A stretch of 64,000 bases of DNA, from assembly GCA_041751095.1 (NCBI GenBank), contig JBGSYC010000294.1, forward strand, positions 43,482 through 107,481. Reading direction: 5' to 3'. Shown one piece after another: positions 53,036-62,904 of the stretch (positions are counted from its first letter, which is position 1; each line of letters starts with the position of its first letter). The stretch is from JADCRZ01 sp041751095. Its GTDB lineage: Bacteria; Bacteroidota; Bacteroidia; Chitinophagales; Chitinophagaceae. The notes beneath the pieces were generated by a model. The model saw only the letters and a program-made list of their open reading frames with translations, made no database searches and was not told where the DNA came from. Position numbers and translations under genes: made by a program.

Positions 53036-54916
53036 ATGCAAAATTATTATCCAGGCAAAACTGTTCTCCTTTTCGCTGTACTTAGTTGCGTTTTAGTATT
53101 GCCGTTACTGGCATTACAAACGCAGGCGCAAAATCGGTCACAGCCTACTGGCCAAAAGAATACGAAGGTTAATAACCAAATGTCATCCTTAAAACCAGAT
53201 ACACTTTTACCCGAAGGAAGCACTCGACTGCTGCCCGATAATTCTATAAAGAATTTGCAATTGGAGGCACCCGCTGGCTCTACGGTACTAAAGCATGTTC
53301 AGGTACAAGGCCAGCCTTTTACCAACGCAATACAGGTAAGCACCCTCAGGCGATTACCCAATGATGAGGACAGTAAGCTCGCGCTTAATACCATAGCAGG
53401 TTTTGAACCAGGAGACGTACTTTTTGTGCGGCTATACGTTCGGATGATAAAAACAGAAGATGAAACAGGTGAAGGAGCTCTTACGCTAACACTACGTAAA
53501 GACGATCCTAAAGATAAATATGCTGTCTTTTTCCCTATACGCTTTACATGTAATGAGCAATGGCAAGGGATTGATCTACCAATACCGGCACGCCGGGGTT
53601 TTAAAGCGGGTGAAACGAAGTTTATCATTGGTGTAGGAGGTACCCAGCCACAAGTAATCGAGTTGGGCGGACTTCAGGTATTAAACTATGCAAGAAAAGT
53701 AAAAGAGCAGGATTTACCTTTTACCCGTAAAACTTACCAGGGCCGGGAAGCAGACGCCCCCTGGCGGAAGGAAGCTGCCGACCGGATTGAAAAATACCGC
53801 AAGGGAACCCTCAATATAGAAGTGACGGATGCCGGTAACAAGCCTTTAAAAGGCGCTGCGGTAGAGGTAAAGATGCAAAGGCATGCATTCGGTTTTGGTA
53901 CGGAGATAAATTCGCAGTATTTTATTAAAAGTGAAGGAACACCCAACGGCATAAAATACAGGGATGCAATTAAGAAGTATTTTAATGAAGCTGTGATTGG
54001 CAATGGCCTTAAATGGATAGCCTGGGAAAATCCGGAGCGCCGGCAGGAAGCCATACAAACCGTAAAATGGCTACGCGATAATCAGTTACAGGTGCGGGGT
54101 CATAACCTGGTTTGGCCGGGATGGAAGCATTTACCCAAGAGTTTGATGGCCGTGAAGGATAATCCTGATACATTGCGGAAACGGGTACGGGATCACATCA
54201 TCGAAGAAGGTAACCAGTTCAAGGGGCAATTGGAAGATTGGGATGTTACCAATGAAACTTTTGGTAATAAGGATCTTATGAATATTTTGGGGAAGGAAGA
54301 AATGGTTGAATGGTATAAGCTGGCCCGTAAAACAGATCCGGATGTAAAGCTTTACATCAACGAGAACTCTGTATTAACCGGCAAAAAGCTGGATTTTTAT
54401 CTTAATGAGATACAATACCTGATAGACCATAAAGCACCTCTGGACGGGATTGGCGAGCAGGGGCACATGAGCCCCATGTCTATCGAACAGGTTTGGAAGA
54501 ATTTGAACCAACTGGCAACACTTAAATTGCCGATAAAAATTACGGAATTTGATGTGGTTACCCCCGACGAGGAATTGCAGGCAGACTGGACAAGGGATTT
54601 CTTAACGCTGATATTTTCTCATCCCATTACGGAAGGCTTTGTGATGTGGGGCTTTTGGGACAGTGAACACTGGCTGAAGGATGCACCGCTTTTCTATACA
54701 GACTGGAGCTTAAAGCCCAGTGGTAAAGTTTGGATTGACCTGATCAATAAACAGTGGTGGACGAATGCCAAAGGTGAAACCGGCACAAATGGCCATTATC
54801 AGGCTCGTGGTTTTTTAGGTGATTACACCATAAGCGTACAAGCAAACGGTAAAACCAAAACAGTTCCGGCCACTTTGGTTCGGGAGGGTAGTACCGTGAA
54901 AGTCAAATTAAATTGA
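53036..54916 (+). CDS. GH10 endo-1,4-beta-xylanase
   Basis: 626 residues with a signal peptide (LFAVLSCVLVLPLLALQTQA). Residues about 60-215 form a beta-rich N-terminal module (likely carbohydrate-binding, CBM_4_9-like: GDVLFVRLYVRM; GQGIDLPIP-like). A short beta linker follows (KGTLNIEVTDAGNKPLKGAA, HAFGFGTEINSQ) and then the GH10 barrel: GNGLKWIAWENPE, VRGHNLVWPGWKHLP, acid/base Glu407 in WDVTNE and nucleophile Glu504 in KITEFDV. The C-terminal stretch after residue 560 (WGFWDSEHWLKDAP etc.) completes the barrel and adds a small beta domain. GH10 cleaves xylan and related beta-1,4-linked chains. The N-terminal start is supported by the signal peptide. Confidence 0.93.
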   Translation: MQNYYPGKTVLLFAVLSCVLVLPLLALQTQAQNRSQPTGQKNTKVNNQMSSLKPDTLLPEGSTRLLPDNSIKNLQLEAPAGSTVLKHVQVQGQPFTNAIQVSTLRRLPNDEDSKLALNTIAGFEPGDVLFVRLYVRMIKTEDETGEGALTLTLRKDDPKDKYAVFFPIRFTCNEQWQGIDLPIPARRGFKAGETKFIIGVGGTQPQVIELGGLQVLNYARKVKEQDLPFTRKTYQGREADAPWRKEAADRIEKYRKGTLNIEVTDAGNKPLKGAAVEVKMQRHAFGFGTEINSQYFIKSEGTPNGIKYRDAIKKYFNEAVIGNGLKWIAWENPERRQEAIQTVKWLRDNQLQVRGHNLVWPGWKHLPKSLMAVKDNPDTLRKRVRDHIIEEGNQFKGQLEDWDVTNETFGNKDLMNILGKEEMVEWYKLARKTDPDVKLYINENSVLTGKKLDFYLNEIQYLIDHKAPLDGIGEQGHMSPMSIEQVWKNLNQLATLKLPIKITEFDVVTPDEELQADWTRDFLTLIFSHPITEGFVMWGFWDSEHWLKDAPLFYTDWSLKPSGKVWIDLINKQWWTNAKGETGTNGHYQARGFLGDYTISVQANGKTKTVPATLVREGSTVKVKLN

Positions 54917-54997
54917 AAATGAATTATTTTATCACATAAGACATGAAATTAGTTGTGTAAAGTAAATGAGCTGCAGCAGCAGCGTTTGCAACAATAA

Positions 54998-55192
54998 CAG
55001 CTGCAACTATGTTTATTGCTGCCCCGCAAGAGCGCAAAACCGGCGCAAACTACTCCCCCGGCTCGTCCTAACGTCCTCTTCATCTCAATTGACGACATGA
55101 ACAACATGGTGGGCGCGTTTGGCTACCGGAGTGTGAAAACACCAAATATCTATAAGCTTGCGGCTTGCGTCGTAGCGTTTAAACGGGCTTAA
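54998..55192 (+). pseudogene. N-terminal remnant of a sulfatase
   Basis: A frame open from 54998 to the TAA at 55190-55192 encodes RPNVLFISIDDMNNMVGAFG and YRSVKTPNIYKLA, the opening of a sulfatase, with metal-binding DD, then drifts (ACVVAFKRA) and stops before the formylglycine site. No signal peptide is intact; the upstream part is PRKSAKPAQTTPPA. It resembles the iduronate-2-sulfatase-like group. The gene is dead. About 60 codons survive. Confidence 0.75.
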
Positions 55193-55396
55193 TCGCTCCA
55201 GTATAAATCCGGTAAGCTTTTCCAAATTAATACTCCGTAGTAATTCGTTTTAGGCATGTAACACCAGTTATTGAAGAAGTAGGTAAAATAGTGCTGAAAA
55301 TGGATAGGTTCTAAGAAGTTCTAATTATTGAAAAGGAAGAACTTCATTGATTATTAAACTGATTATTGTTTGTATCTGAATAATATCAACATTATT

Positions 55397-57481
55397 ATGA
55401 GCAAGGCTACATTAACAGCGCATTTTATTCGCCTTAAAACAACAGTACATATTTCTTTCAGGGTAATTTCCATTTCTGCCTTAGTTTGGTTTACTCAGTC
55501 TCCGGTATATGCCCAGAAATCCGGTCTTCTTCAAACAGATAAAAGTGCTTATGTAAAAATGCGGAATGTAAACATCGGAGATGTAAAATGGAAAGGCGGT
55601 TTCTGGGGCGACAGAGTAACCCAATGCGAGCAAACCATGATTCCCTACATGCGGGAGATTTACATGGAAAAAGCTTTGAAAAATTTTAAGATAGCTGCAG
55701 GCATGGAAAAAGGTGGATTTTGGGGATCCTGGTGGCATGACGGCGATTTTTACAAATGGGTAGAAGCGTTGGTTATGTCTTACGAGAATACAAAAGATAA
55801 ACCTACCTTAAAACAGATTGATGAAATTATTTCCATTATTGCTAAGGCACAGGATAAAGATGGTTATATCAATACCGCCATTCAAATAGGCCACGGTACT
55901 TTGGTTGCCGAATTCACAAAAGAAAGGTCATATTCAGAAGCTAAACGCTGGAATAGTTATAAAGAGCATGAAATTTATAACCTGGGCCATTTGTTTACTT
56001 TAGGAGCCTTACATTACCGGGTAACTGGTGAAACTACTTTGCTTAACGTTGCTAACAAAGCGGCGGATTACCTCTATACCCTGTTTAAAAGTACTACTCC
56101 GGAAATGGCCTCGGCTTCGGCGATATTTAATCCTCCGCAGATCATGGGACTTATTGAACTTTATCGCACTACCGGAGACAAAAAATATCTGGAACTATCA
56201 AATCTGTTTTTAGATTTAAAAGGTAAAGTAAATAACAAAAGTTACGAAACTCAGGATCATTTGCCTGTCTTACAAGCAAATGAGGCCATCGGGCATGCGG
56301 TAACCGGCCTGTATTTATACTCAGGCATGGCCGATGTATATGCCGAAACCGGCGAACCCGCAATAATGAATGTATTGAATAAGCTTTGGGAGGATATCAC
56401 GTACAAAAAAATGTATGTTACCGGTGGTGTTGGTTCATATCACAACCATTTATTTAATAAAGAACCTTTGCACGAAGCTTTTGGCGAATCTTATGATCTA
56501 CCCAACGCAACGGCTTATAATGAAACCTGCGCCAATATTAGTAATGCTATGTTTAACTGGCGTATGCTTAGCCTTACCGGCGATTCGCGCCAGGCGGATA
56601 TAATGGAACAGGTTTTCTATAACAGCATGTTATCTACCATTGGACTGGAAGGGAAAAGCTACTTCTACACAAATCCCTTAGAATGGCATGGAAAAAAACA
56701 TAAATTAATGTCAAATGATGCCTTGAAACGCTGGAACTTGCCCAGAGGCGGAATTTGCTGTCCTACAAGTACCATCAGAACAATTCAGGAAATAAGCAAT
56801 TATGCTTACAGTATCAATGACAAAACGGTTTGGGTTAACCTGTATGGCAGCAACACATTAAATACCAAACTGCCCGACGGAACAAGTGTTAATTTTACCC
56901 AAACTACCAATTACCCCTGGGAAGAGAATGTAAAGCTGACTTGCAATGAATCAGGTAAGAATAATTATTCATTAATGCTGCGTATCCCCGAATGGGCAAA
57001 GGGCGCTGTAGTAAAAGTGAACGGCAAAGCGGCAAGTGAAGCGATAAATAACGGAATGTATTTTACTTTAAACCGCAAATGGAATAAAGGAGACGTCGTA
57101 GAACTGCGTTTACCGATGGCAGTTGAGATGTTGGAAGCTAACCCGATGGTAAAAGAAAATATAAATAAAACAGCCTTTAAACGTGGGCCGGTAGTTTATT
57201 GCCTTGAATCTCAGGATTTAAATAAAGATGAGCGCCTGAAAAATATTGTAATACCTGTAACTGCCAACTTTAAACCGGTTTACAAAAAAGATTTATTAGG
57301 AGGCGTTACTGTTTTACAAGGTAAGGCCTTAAACAATGTAAAAACTCCCTGGGATAACAGACTGTATAAAAAAATTGAATTGTCTAAGCCCCAGGAAACT
57401 ACCATCCAGCTTGTTCCCTACTACGCATGGAACAACAGGGGAATTGGGGAAATGGCTGTTTGGCTACCTCTTGTAAAATAA
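55397..57481 (+). CDS. GH127-family beta-L-arabinofuranosidase (DUF1680)
   Basis: 694 residues from ATG 55397, which precedes the signal-like hydrophobic stretch VISISALVWFTQSPVYAQ; the upstream TTG at 55370 is less likely. DUF1680/GH127 hallmarks: VTQCEQTMIPYMREIYME-like N-part, GGFWGSWWHDGDFYKWVEA, a central ETCANISNAMFNWRM (catalytic Glu and a Cys) and GGICCPTSTIRTIQEIS (the two Zn-binding Cys); these match the Glu and three Cys that bind zinc in the characterised Bifidobacterium enzyme HypBA1. The C-terminus is a beta sandwich. Exported; cleaves beta-L-arabinofuranosides or related sugars. Overlaps the following RhaT start by one base. Confidence 0.92.
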   Translation: MSKATLTAHFIRLKTTVHISFRVISISALVWFTQSPVYAQKSGLLQTDKSAYVKMRNVNIGDVKWKGGFWGDRVTQCEQTMIPYMREIYMEKALKNFKIAAGMEKGGFWGSWWHDGDFYKWVEALVMSYENTKDKPTLKQIDEIISIIAKAQDKDGYINTAIQIGHGTLVAEFTKERSYSEAKRWNSYKEHEIYNLGHLFTLGALHYRVTGETTLLNVANKAADYLYTLFKSTTPEMASASAIFNPPQIMGLIELYRTTGDKKYLELSNLFLDLKGKVNNKSYETQDHLPVLQANEAIGHAVTGLYLYSGMADVYAETGEPAIMNVLNKLWEDITYKKMYVTGGVGSYHNHLFNKEPLHEAFGESYDLPNATAYNETCANISNAMFNWRMLSLTGDSRQADIMEQVFYNSMLSTIGLEGKSYFYTNPLEWHGKKHKLMSNDALKRWNLPRGGICCPTSTIRTIQEISNYAYSINDKTVWVNLYGSNTLNTKLPDGTSVNFTQTTNYPWEENVKLTCNESGKNNYSLMLRIPEWAKGAVVKVNGKAASEAINNGMYFTLNRKWNKGDVVELRLPMAVEMLEANPMVKENINKTAFKRGPVVYCLESQDLNKDERLKNIVIPVTANFKPVYKKDLLGGVTVLQGKALNNVKTPWDNRLYKKIELSKPQETTIQLVPYYAWNNRGIGEMAVWLPLVK

Positions 57482-58533
57482 TGAATGATATGAGTGATAT
57501 GAGCGGTCTTATTTTGCCACTTATTATTATTCTTTTTGCCAGTTTTTTTCAAGGCTCTTTTGGCATAGGAATGAAATACATAAAGCCATTAGCCTGGGAA
57601 GCGTGGTGGTTATTGTATGCACTTGTCGCAATGATCATTTTTCCTTTAGCATGGTCTCTTTTGGTAATCCCCGATTTGTTAGGGAGTATACAGGCAACAA
57701 CATCAGAAGCATTATTTATGGCTGCCTTCTTCGGCTTTTTGTGGGGTATTGGCGGAATTATGTTTGGTGTAAGCGTAAATTATGTAGGTGTATCTATTAC
57801 CTATGGTATTGTAATGGGCTTAGCAGCTTCTATGGGTTCTATCATTCCGCTTATGCAAATGGAAGATGCAGGTTCTAATCCTGCAACCCCCTATATAATT
57901 TCCGGGATAGGGCTTTTACTTGCGGGAGTTGTAATTTCTGCAATTGCGGGAGTAAAAAGAGATAAGCTCCAAAATGCGACTGCAACATCAAATACGAATG
58001 AAGGGAAGCCTCAAAATAGTTTCCGTAAAGGTTTAATTATAGCCATCTCCAGCGGTATATTATCGGCTTTACTAAATGTAGGTTTTACCAAAGCAATGCC
58101 AGTTGCTGCTGCGGCCGAAGCACAAGGTGCTTTAGCGAGAAATGCAAGTCTTGCTGCCTGGGTAGTTGTACTATCCGGTGCCTTTGTTATGAATGCCCTT
58201 TATACATTGTTTCTCCTGTTTAAAAATAATTCATGGCATACTTACAAATTAGCCGGGGCTGGTAAAGCATACATGTGGGCCATACTAACCGGCTTATTGT
58301 GGTTTGCTGCTTTAGGAGTGTACGGACAGGGCGCAGCATTAATGGGCAAGCTCGGGCCTGTTATTGGATGGCCTATGTTATTGGGCTTTGCCCTCATCAT
58401 TAGTAATGTGTGGGGTTATCGTGCAGGTGAATGGAAAGGTGCGGAACGTCTGTTCAGGTTAATGCTGGTGGCTGTTGCTGTATTAATTGTAGCATGTATT
58501 GTGCTTGGAATATCAAACAACATTTCAAAATAG
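57481..58533 (+). CDS. RhaT-type L-rhamnose/sugar:H+ symporter
   Basis: 350 residues, starting at ATG 57481, whose first base is the last base of the GH127 stop (TAATG). The frame opens earlier (57427) inside GH127, so 57481 is preferred. Ten hydrophobic segments and the RhaT-like motifs GSFGIGMKYIKPLAWEAWW, GIGGIMFGVSVNYVGVSITY and TKAMPVAAAAEAQGALARNA identify the drug/metabolite-superfamily L-rhamnose transporter. With a GH127 enzyme directly coupled to it, the substrate may be L-rhamnose, L-arabinose or a related sugar released by that enzyme. Confidence 0.9.
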   Translation: MNDMSDMSGLILPLIIILFASFFQGSFGIGMKYIKPLAWEAWWLLYALVAMIIFPLAWSLLVIPDLLGSIQATTSEALFMAAFFGFLWGIGGIMFGVSVNYVGVSITYGIVMGLAASMGSIIPLMQMEDAGSNPATPYIISGIGLLLAGVVISAIAGVKRDKLQNATATSNTNEGKPQNSFRKGLIIAISSGILSALLNVGFTKAMPVAAAAEAQGALARNASLAAWVVVLSGAFVMNALYTLFLLFKNNSWHTYKLAGAGKAYMWAILTGLLWFAALGVYGQGAALMGKLGPVIGWPMLLGFALIISNVWGYRAGEWKGAERLFRLMLVAVAVLIVACIVLGISNNISK

Positions 58534-58542
58534 AACTTGATA

Positions 58543-60093
58543 ATGCCAAACAAAAAAAGCAAGTCTTATTCTTTAAAAGGTATATCATCCGACTTTGTTA
58601 AAGTATTAATATCACTGGTTCTCATTTTTTGCCTGGGTATTGAAGTCGAAGCTCAAAACATACAACAGATAAGCAAAAATAAAGAAACGAAGAAGCCGAA
58701 AAATGTCTTGTTTATTCTTTGTGATGATTTGAGGCGTGATATGTTGGGATATGCCGGTAGTAAGGCCCAAACCCCTAATGCGGATGCCTTAAAAGCAGTG
58801 TCTGTAGATTTCAGGACTGCAATAACCACCACCGGCTTATGCACTCCATCACGTGCTGCCTTGTTAACTGGCCGCTTAGGGCACAGAACAGGAATAGACG
58901 ACAATATTCACTTATGGCATTCACGCCTTTTAGGCATGGATCTAAAGCAAAAAACGCTGATAGAATGGGCTCATAAAGCCGGATATTTTATCGGATATTT
59001 TGGAAAATGGCATTTGGGAGTTGGGCCAAAGGAAAGAAGCGCAGACAGGTTTTCTGCGGGTGGAGGTGGAGATTTTGAGGGATTTGGAAGAGAGCCAGAT
59101 TTCGGGGAAGTAGAAAACTACTATAATTTCAAAAACAGTGAGCCTAAACCCAAATATTATGCTTTATTAAAAGGCACTTATGAAAATTCTGGTCCTAAAA
59201 AAGAGGCAAATGATGGGATAGCATTTTTACAGGAAGTGAACCAAACCAATAAGCCTTTCTTTTTAACGGTAAGTTTTCATGCGCCACATCCTCCATACCA
59301 GGTGCAAAAGCCCTATGATACCATGTATGATTATCGAAATATTTCTTTACCGGTAAGCTTTAATGATTCCTTTATAAATAAGCCACTGCAACAACGGTTT
59401 GTGTTATGGCCATGGCATAATACCGGCCACATGACAAAACAAGACTGGCAGAAAACCATTGCTTATTCGTGGGGAAACATGAGTTTATTAGACCGGGCTA
59501 TCGGCGAATTACTGGATGCCTTAAAAAAGAGCGGTAACTGGGAAAATACACTTATTGTATTTACAGGCGATCAGGGTAGTATGCTAGGAGACCATGGGCT
59601 ATACGATAAAATGGCTTACAGCTACGATGAACTGATGCGTATCCCTTTACTGATTAAAGTACCCGGTGTTCCTGCTAAGAATATTGACCGCCATGTTTCA
59701 TTAATCGATATCAATCAAACTTTAGTAGAATGGATGGGATTGCAACCGGATCAGCCAAATTCAGACAGCCGTTCGCTTTTTCCGCTTATAAAAAATGGCG
59801 ATAAAGGTTGGAACACTCCCGATGAAGCTTTTTATCGCTATGAATGGTATAATGGTTCCTGGTTTGGTGTGAGAACTATTCGTACTCCGGCATATAAGTA
59901 TGCCTGGAACCCAACAGGTGGCAAGAACGAATTATACGATCTGAAAAAAGATCCGCATGAAATCCAAAATCAGTTTGGTAAACCGGAGTACGCAGCCGCT
60001 CAAAAAGATCTGCAGATCCGTTTATTGGATCATTTAAAAAAAACCGAAGACCCGCTTTATGAAAAAATGAAAATCGTAAAGAAAATGAATTAA
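58543..60093 (+). CDS. Sulfatase (exported, formylglycine type)
   Basis: 516 residues from ATG 58543 (an in-frame TTG at 58537 is also possible). Signal peptide LISLVLIFCLGIEVEAQ. Motifs: NVLFILCDDLRRDMLGYAG, formylglycine site CTPSR with Cys100 and AALLTGRLGHRTGID, FGKWHLGVGP, FHAPHPPYQVQ, VFTGDQGSMLGDHGLYDK. The C-terminal small domain ends with YDLKKDPHEIQNQFG. Intact; requires a formylglycine-generating enzyme not seen here. It starts 9 nt after the RhaT stop, so GH127, RhaT and this sulfatase are likely one transcript. Confidence 0.93.
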   Translation: MPNKKSKSYSLKGISSDFVKVLISLVLIFCLGIEVEAQNIQQISKNKETKKPKNVLFILCDDLRRDMLGYAGSKAQTPNADALKAVSVDFRTAITTTGLCTPSRAALLTGRLGHRTGIDDNIHLWHSRLLGMDLKQKTLIEWAHKAGYFIGYFGKWHLGVGPKERSADRFSAGGGGDFEGFGREPDFGEVENYYNFKNSEPKPKYYALLKGTYENSGPKKEANDGIAFLQEVNQTNKPFFLTVSFHAPHPPYQVQKPYDTMYDYRNISLPVSFNDSFINKPLQQRFVLWPWHNTGHMTKQDWQKTIAYSWGNMSLLDRAIGELLDALKKSGNWENTLIVFTGDQGSMLGDHGLYDKMAYSYDELMRIPLLIKVPGVPAKNIDRHVSLIDINQTLVEWMGLQPDQPNSDSRSLFPLIKNGDKGWNTPDEAFYRYEWYNGSWFGVRTIRTPAYKYAWNPTGGKNELYDLKKDPHEIQNQFGKPEYAAAQKDLQIRLLDHLKKTEDPLYEKMKIVKKMN

Positions 60094-60164
60094 GTGGGAA
60101 TAAAATATATAACTAAAAGTCATTCATACTAAGACAGGCATCTGTTGGACTTACTTTATACATA

Positions 60165-61298
60165 ATGACCATAAAAACTATTGAAACCTATATTGTACAA
60201 CATCTGCTGGAAGCGCGTTTTTACTTTTCCCAGTGGGAGTATGACAAAAGGCTTATCTGCCTGGTTAAAATTACGCTTAATGATGGTACATACGGCTGGG
60301 GTGAAGGTTATGGGCCAGCGAACATGATTAAAGAAGGGATTAATTTTTTTAAGCACCTTTTAATAGGCGAGGATCCCCTGGCCCATGAGAATTTATGGCA
60401 AAAAATGTATTTGCGTTCGCTGGATTATAACCGGAGAGGTATTTTCTTAGCGGCTATCAGTGCGCTGGATGTGGCTTTATGGGATATAAAAGGTAAAATT
60501 CTTAATCAGCCCGTGTCCGTATTGCTTGGCGGAAGAAAACGCGAAGTGGTTAGGGCCTATGCAACCGGAATGTATTTTTCTGATTGCAGCAATTTAAGTA
60601 ATAAACTTGCTGAAGAAGCGCATTCATACAAAAAGCAGGGATTTAGTGCAATGAAAATGAAGGTAGGGCTGGGTGTTAAAGATGATCTGAAAAACATTCA
60701 TGCAGTAAGAGAAGCCATTGGAGAGGATGCTGACCTGATGGTAGATTCAAATCATGCTTTCTCGCTGAAAGAAGCTTTACAATTGCTTAGAGGGATGGAA
60801 AAATATAACATCGGATGGTTTGAAGAACCTATATCGCCGGAAGAATATGAAAATTATGCCCACTTGCGGCAGCAAAGCACAATACCAATAGCAGGCGGAG
60901 AATGTGAATATTTACGATACGGATTTTTACATCTATTTCAATCTAAAAGTGTGGATATAGCCCAGCCTGATATTTGTGCTGCCGGGGGACTGACTGAAGT
61001 AAAAAAGATATGTTGCATGGCTCAAACTTTTGGTATTGAAATCGTGCCGCATACCTGGGGAACAGGTATAGCCGTTAGCGCAGCGTTGCACCTGATTAGT
61101 AACTGGGATACAATTCCCGGAAGAATGAATAATCCCGTTCCGTTACTGGAATTAGACAGAACAGAAAACCCTTTGCGTGATGAATTGATCAAACCCGGAT
61201 TGATCATAAATAACGGAATGATACAAGTGCCATCTAAACCGGGTTTAGGCGTTGAAGTAGATGAAACAGCTTTAAAAAAATATACAGTAGTCATATGA
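60165..61298 (+). CDS. Enolase-superfamily sugar-acid dehydratase (mandelate racemase type)
   Basis: 377 residues. The mandelate racemase subgroup is shown by the N-terminal cap (YGWGEGYGPANMIKEG), the Lys-x-Lys motif AMKMKVG on the second barrel strand, the metal-ligand series D in MVDSNHAF, E in WFEEPISPEE and E in GGECEY, then D in DIAQPDICAAGG and H in VPHTWGTG, which form the His-Asp dyad. Such enzymes dehydrate aldonic acids to 2-keto-3-deoxy acids; the DSNH motif fits sugar-acid dehydratases but the exact substrate is unclear. Next in the cluster is an aldehyde dehydrogenase overlapping by 4 nt. Cytoplasmic. Confidence 0.9.
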   Translation: MTIKTIETYIVQHLLEARFYFSQWEYDKRLICLVKITLNDGTYGWGEGYGPANMIKEGINFFKHLLIGEDPLAHENLWQKMYLRSLDYNRRGIFLAAISALDVALWDIKGKILNQPVSVLLGGRKREVVRAYATGMYFSDCSNLSNKLAEEAHSYKKQGFSAMKMKVGLGVKDDLKNIHAVREAIGEDADLMVDSNHAFSLKEALQLLRGMEKYNIGWFEEPISPEEYENYAHLRQQSTIPIAGGECEYLRYGFLHLFQSKSVDIAQPDICAAGGLTEVKKICCMAQTFGIEIVPHTWGTGIAVSAALHLISNWDTIPGRMNNPVPLLELDRTENPLRDELIKPGLIINNGMIQVPSKPGLGVEVDETALKKYTVVI

Positions 61299-62731
61299 AA
61301 TTTGGTTATAGGAAATTATATATTGGAGGTAGTTTATGCGATGCCGAAACCAATCGCAGGCAGCCCGTAATTTGTCCGGCAACGGAAGAAACCGTAGCGG
61401 AAATTGCCTGGGCTTCAGGAGGAGATACACAAAGAGCGCTGGAAAGTGCTGCCAAAGGATTTGCTTACTGGAGTCGGCTTTCGCTTAAGGACCGCACTAT
61501 GTGGATGCACCGTTTACGGGAAGCTATAGCTGCTAAAGAAACCCTTTTGCGGGAATGCGTGATGTATGAAACGGGAAAGCCCTGGCAAGCAACAGAAGAA
61601 GATTTTGAAACCGTAATAAACTCGTTGCAGTGGTATCCGGAAGAAATGAAAAGGATGCGTGATGAAATAGTACCCGATGAAGAGAATACACATTCACACC
61701 GCATAACATCTCAGCCTGCAGGTGTGGCAGTTGCCATCCTTGCATGGAATTTTCCATTGCTTAATCTTGGTTTTAAAATTGGGCCTGCACTGGCTGCAGG
61801 CTGTAGTATTGTTATAAAACCTTCAGAATATTCTCCTTTATCGGCTTATGTAATTGGTGAGATTTGTGCGGAAATAAACTTTCCGGCAGGAGTAATTAAT
61901 ATACTGTGCGGACCGATTAATGAAACCGGAGTTACGTTGTGTGAAAGCAGGATACCGCAAATTATTACGATGATCGGCTCATCGGCTACAGGCAGAAAAT
62001 TAATTTCACAAAGCGCAACTTCGGTAAAACGGATGAGCATGGAACTTGGAGGAAACGCACCGGCACTTATTTTTAAAGATGCGGATATAGAAAAAGCAGC
62101 AACCGATATAGCTGCATTAAAATTTGGAAACTGCGGGCAGATATGTGTATCACCAAACCGTATTTTTGTTCATAGAGATGTATATGATCAATTTCAGAAC
62201 CTGTTACTGGATAAAGTCAGGAAAATAAAGATAGGATTTGGTAAAGAGCAGCAGCCCACAATGGGACCACTAATCAGCAGTAAAGCCAGGATAAGAGTAG
62301 CAGGGCTTATAGACGAGGCTGTAAGCAAAGGTGCCCAGGTATTAGCTGGAGGTAAAGTTCCGGATGGGTTGAAAAGCGGTTACTTTTTTGAACCCACTGT
62401 TTTAAATAATGTTTCAACCGATATGCGGGTATACAAAGAAGAAGTTTTCGGCCCCGTTGCTTCTCTGCTGGTATTTGAGGATGAAGCAGATGTACTCACA
62501 AAAGCGAATGACACCGATGCGGGATTGGTGGCTTACGTTTATTCAAAAAATATGGATCGTATTCAACGATTAAGTGAACAACTTGAATTTGGCGAAGTAC
62601 AAATCAACGGTTTCAAATACGCCATTTACTTACCTCATGGAGGTATCAAGGAAAGCGGATTCGGAAAAGACTGTTCGCAATACGCCCTGGACGATTATTT
62701 AATCAGGAAAAGAGTAACGGTACAATTTTAA
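61295..62731 (+). CDS. NAD(P)-dependent aldehyde dehydrogenase
   Basis: 478 residues. The aldehyde dehydrogenase hallmarks are visible: ILAWNFPLLNLGFKIGPALA, GSSATGRKLISQSA, catalytic Glu in MELGGNAPALIF and Cys in GNCGQICVSPNR, and EEVFGPVASLLVFEDE. It resembles succinate-semialdehyde or 2-oxoglutarate-semialdehyde dehydrogenases (length and sequence style), but also lactaldehyde and glycolaldehyde enzymes. The ATG at 61295 lies within the dehydratase stop (ATGA), so expression is coupled: the aldehyde produced by an aldol split or a pentose route would be oxidised here. Confidence 0.9.
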   Translation: MKFGYRKLYIGGSLCDAETNRRQPVICPATEETVAEIAWASGGDTQRALESAAKGFAYWSRLSLKDRTMWMHRLREAIAAKETLLRECVMYETGKPWQATEEDFETVINSLQWYPEEMKRMRDEIVPDEENTHSHRITSQPAGVAVAILAWNFPLLNLGFKIGPALAAGCSIVIKPSEYSPLSAYVIGEICAEINFPAGVINILCGPINETGVTLCESRIPQIITMIGSSATGRKLISQSATSVKRMSMELGGNAPALIFKDADIEKAATDIAALKFGNCGQICVSPNRIFVHRDVYDQFQNLLLDKVRKIKIGFGKEQQPTMGPLISSKARIRVAGLIDEAVSKGAQVLAGGKVPDGLKSGYFFEPTVLNNVSTDMRVYKEEVFGPVASLLVFEDEADVLTKANDTDAGLVAYVYSKNMDRIQRLSEQLEFGEVQINGFKYAIYLPHGGIKESGFGKDCSQYALDDYLIRKRVTVQF

Positions 62732-62904
62732 TAATTGCTTATCGATGCATTATTAAACTGCGATTGTATTGTTGCCCCCTTTTTAGATACCATCATTACG
62801 AAAAAAAAGTATTTAGCTGACTAAAATATCGTAAATGAACATTATTTAGAAAAAAGGAAGAAAGTAAATTGACAGATATTTTGCATTAAACGACCGTGTA
62901 AGCA

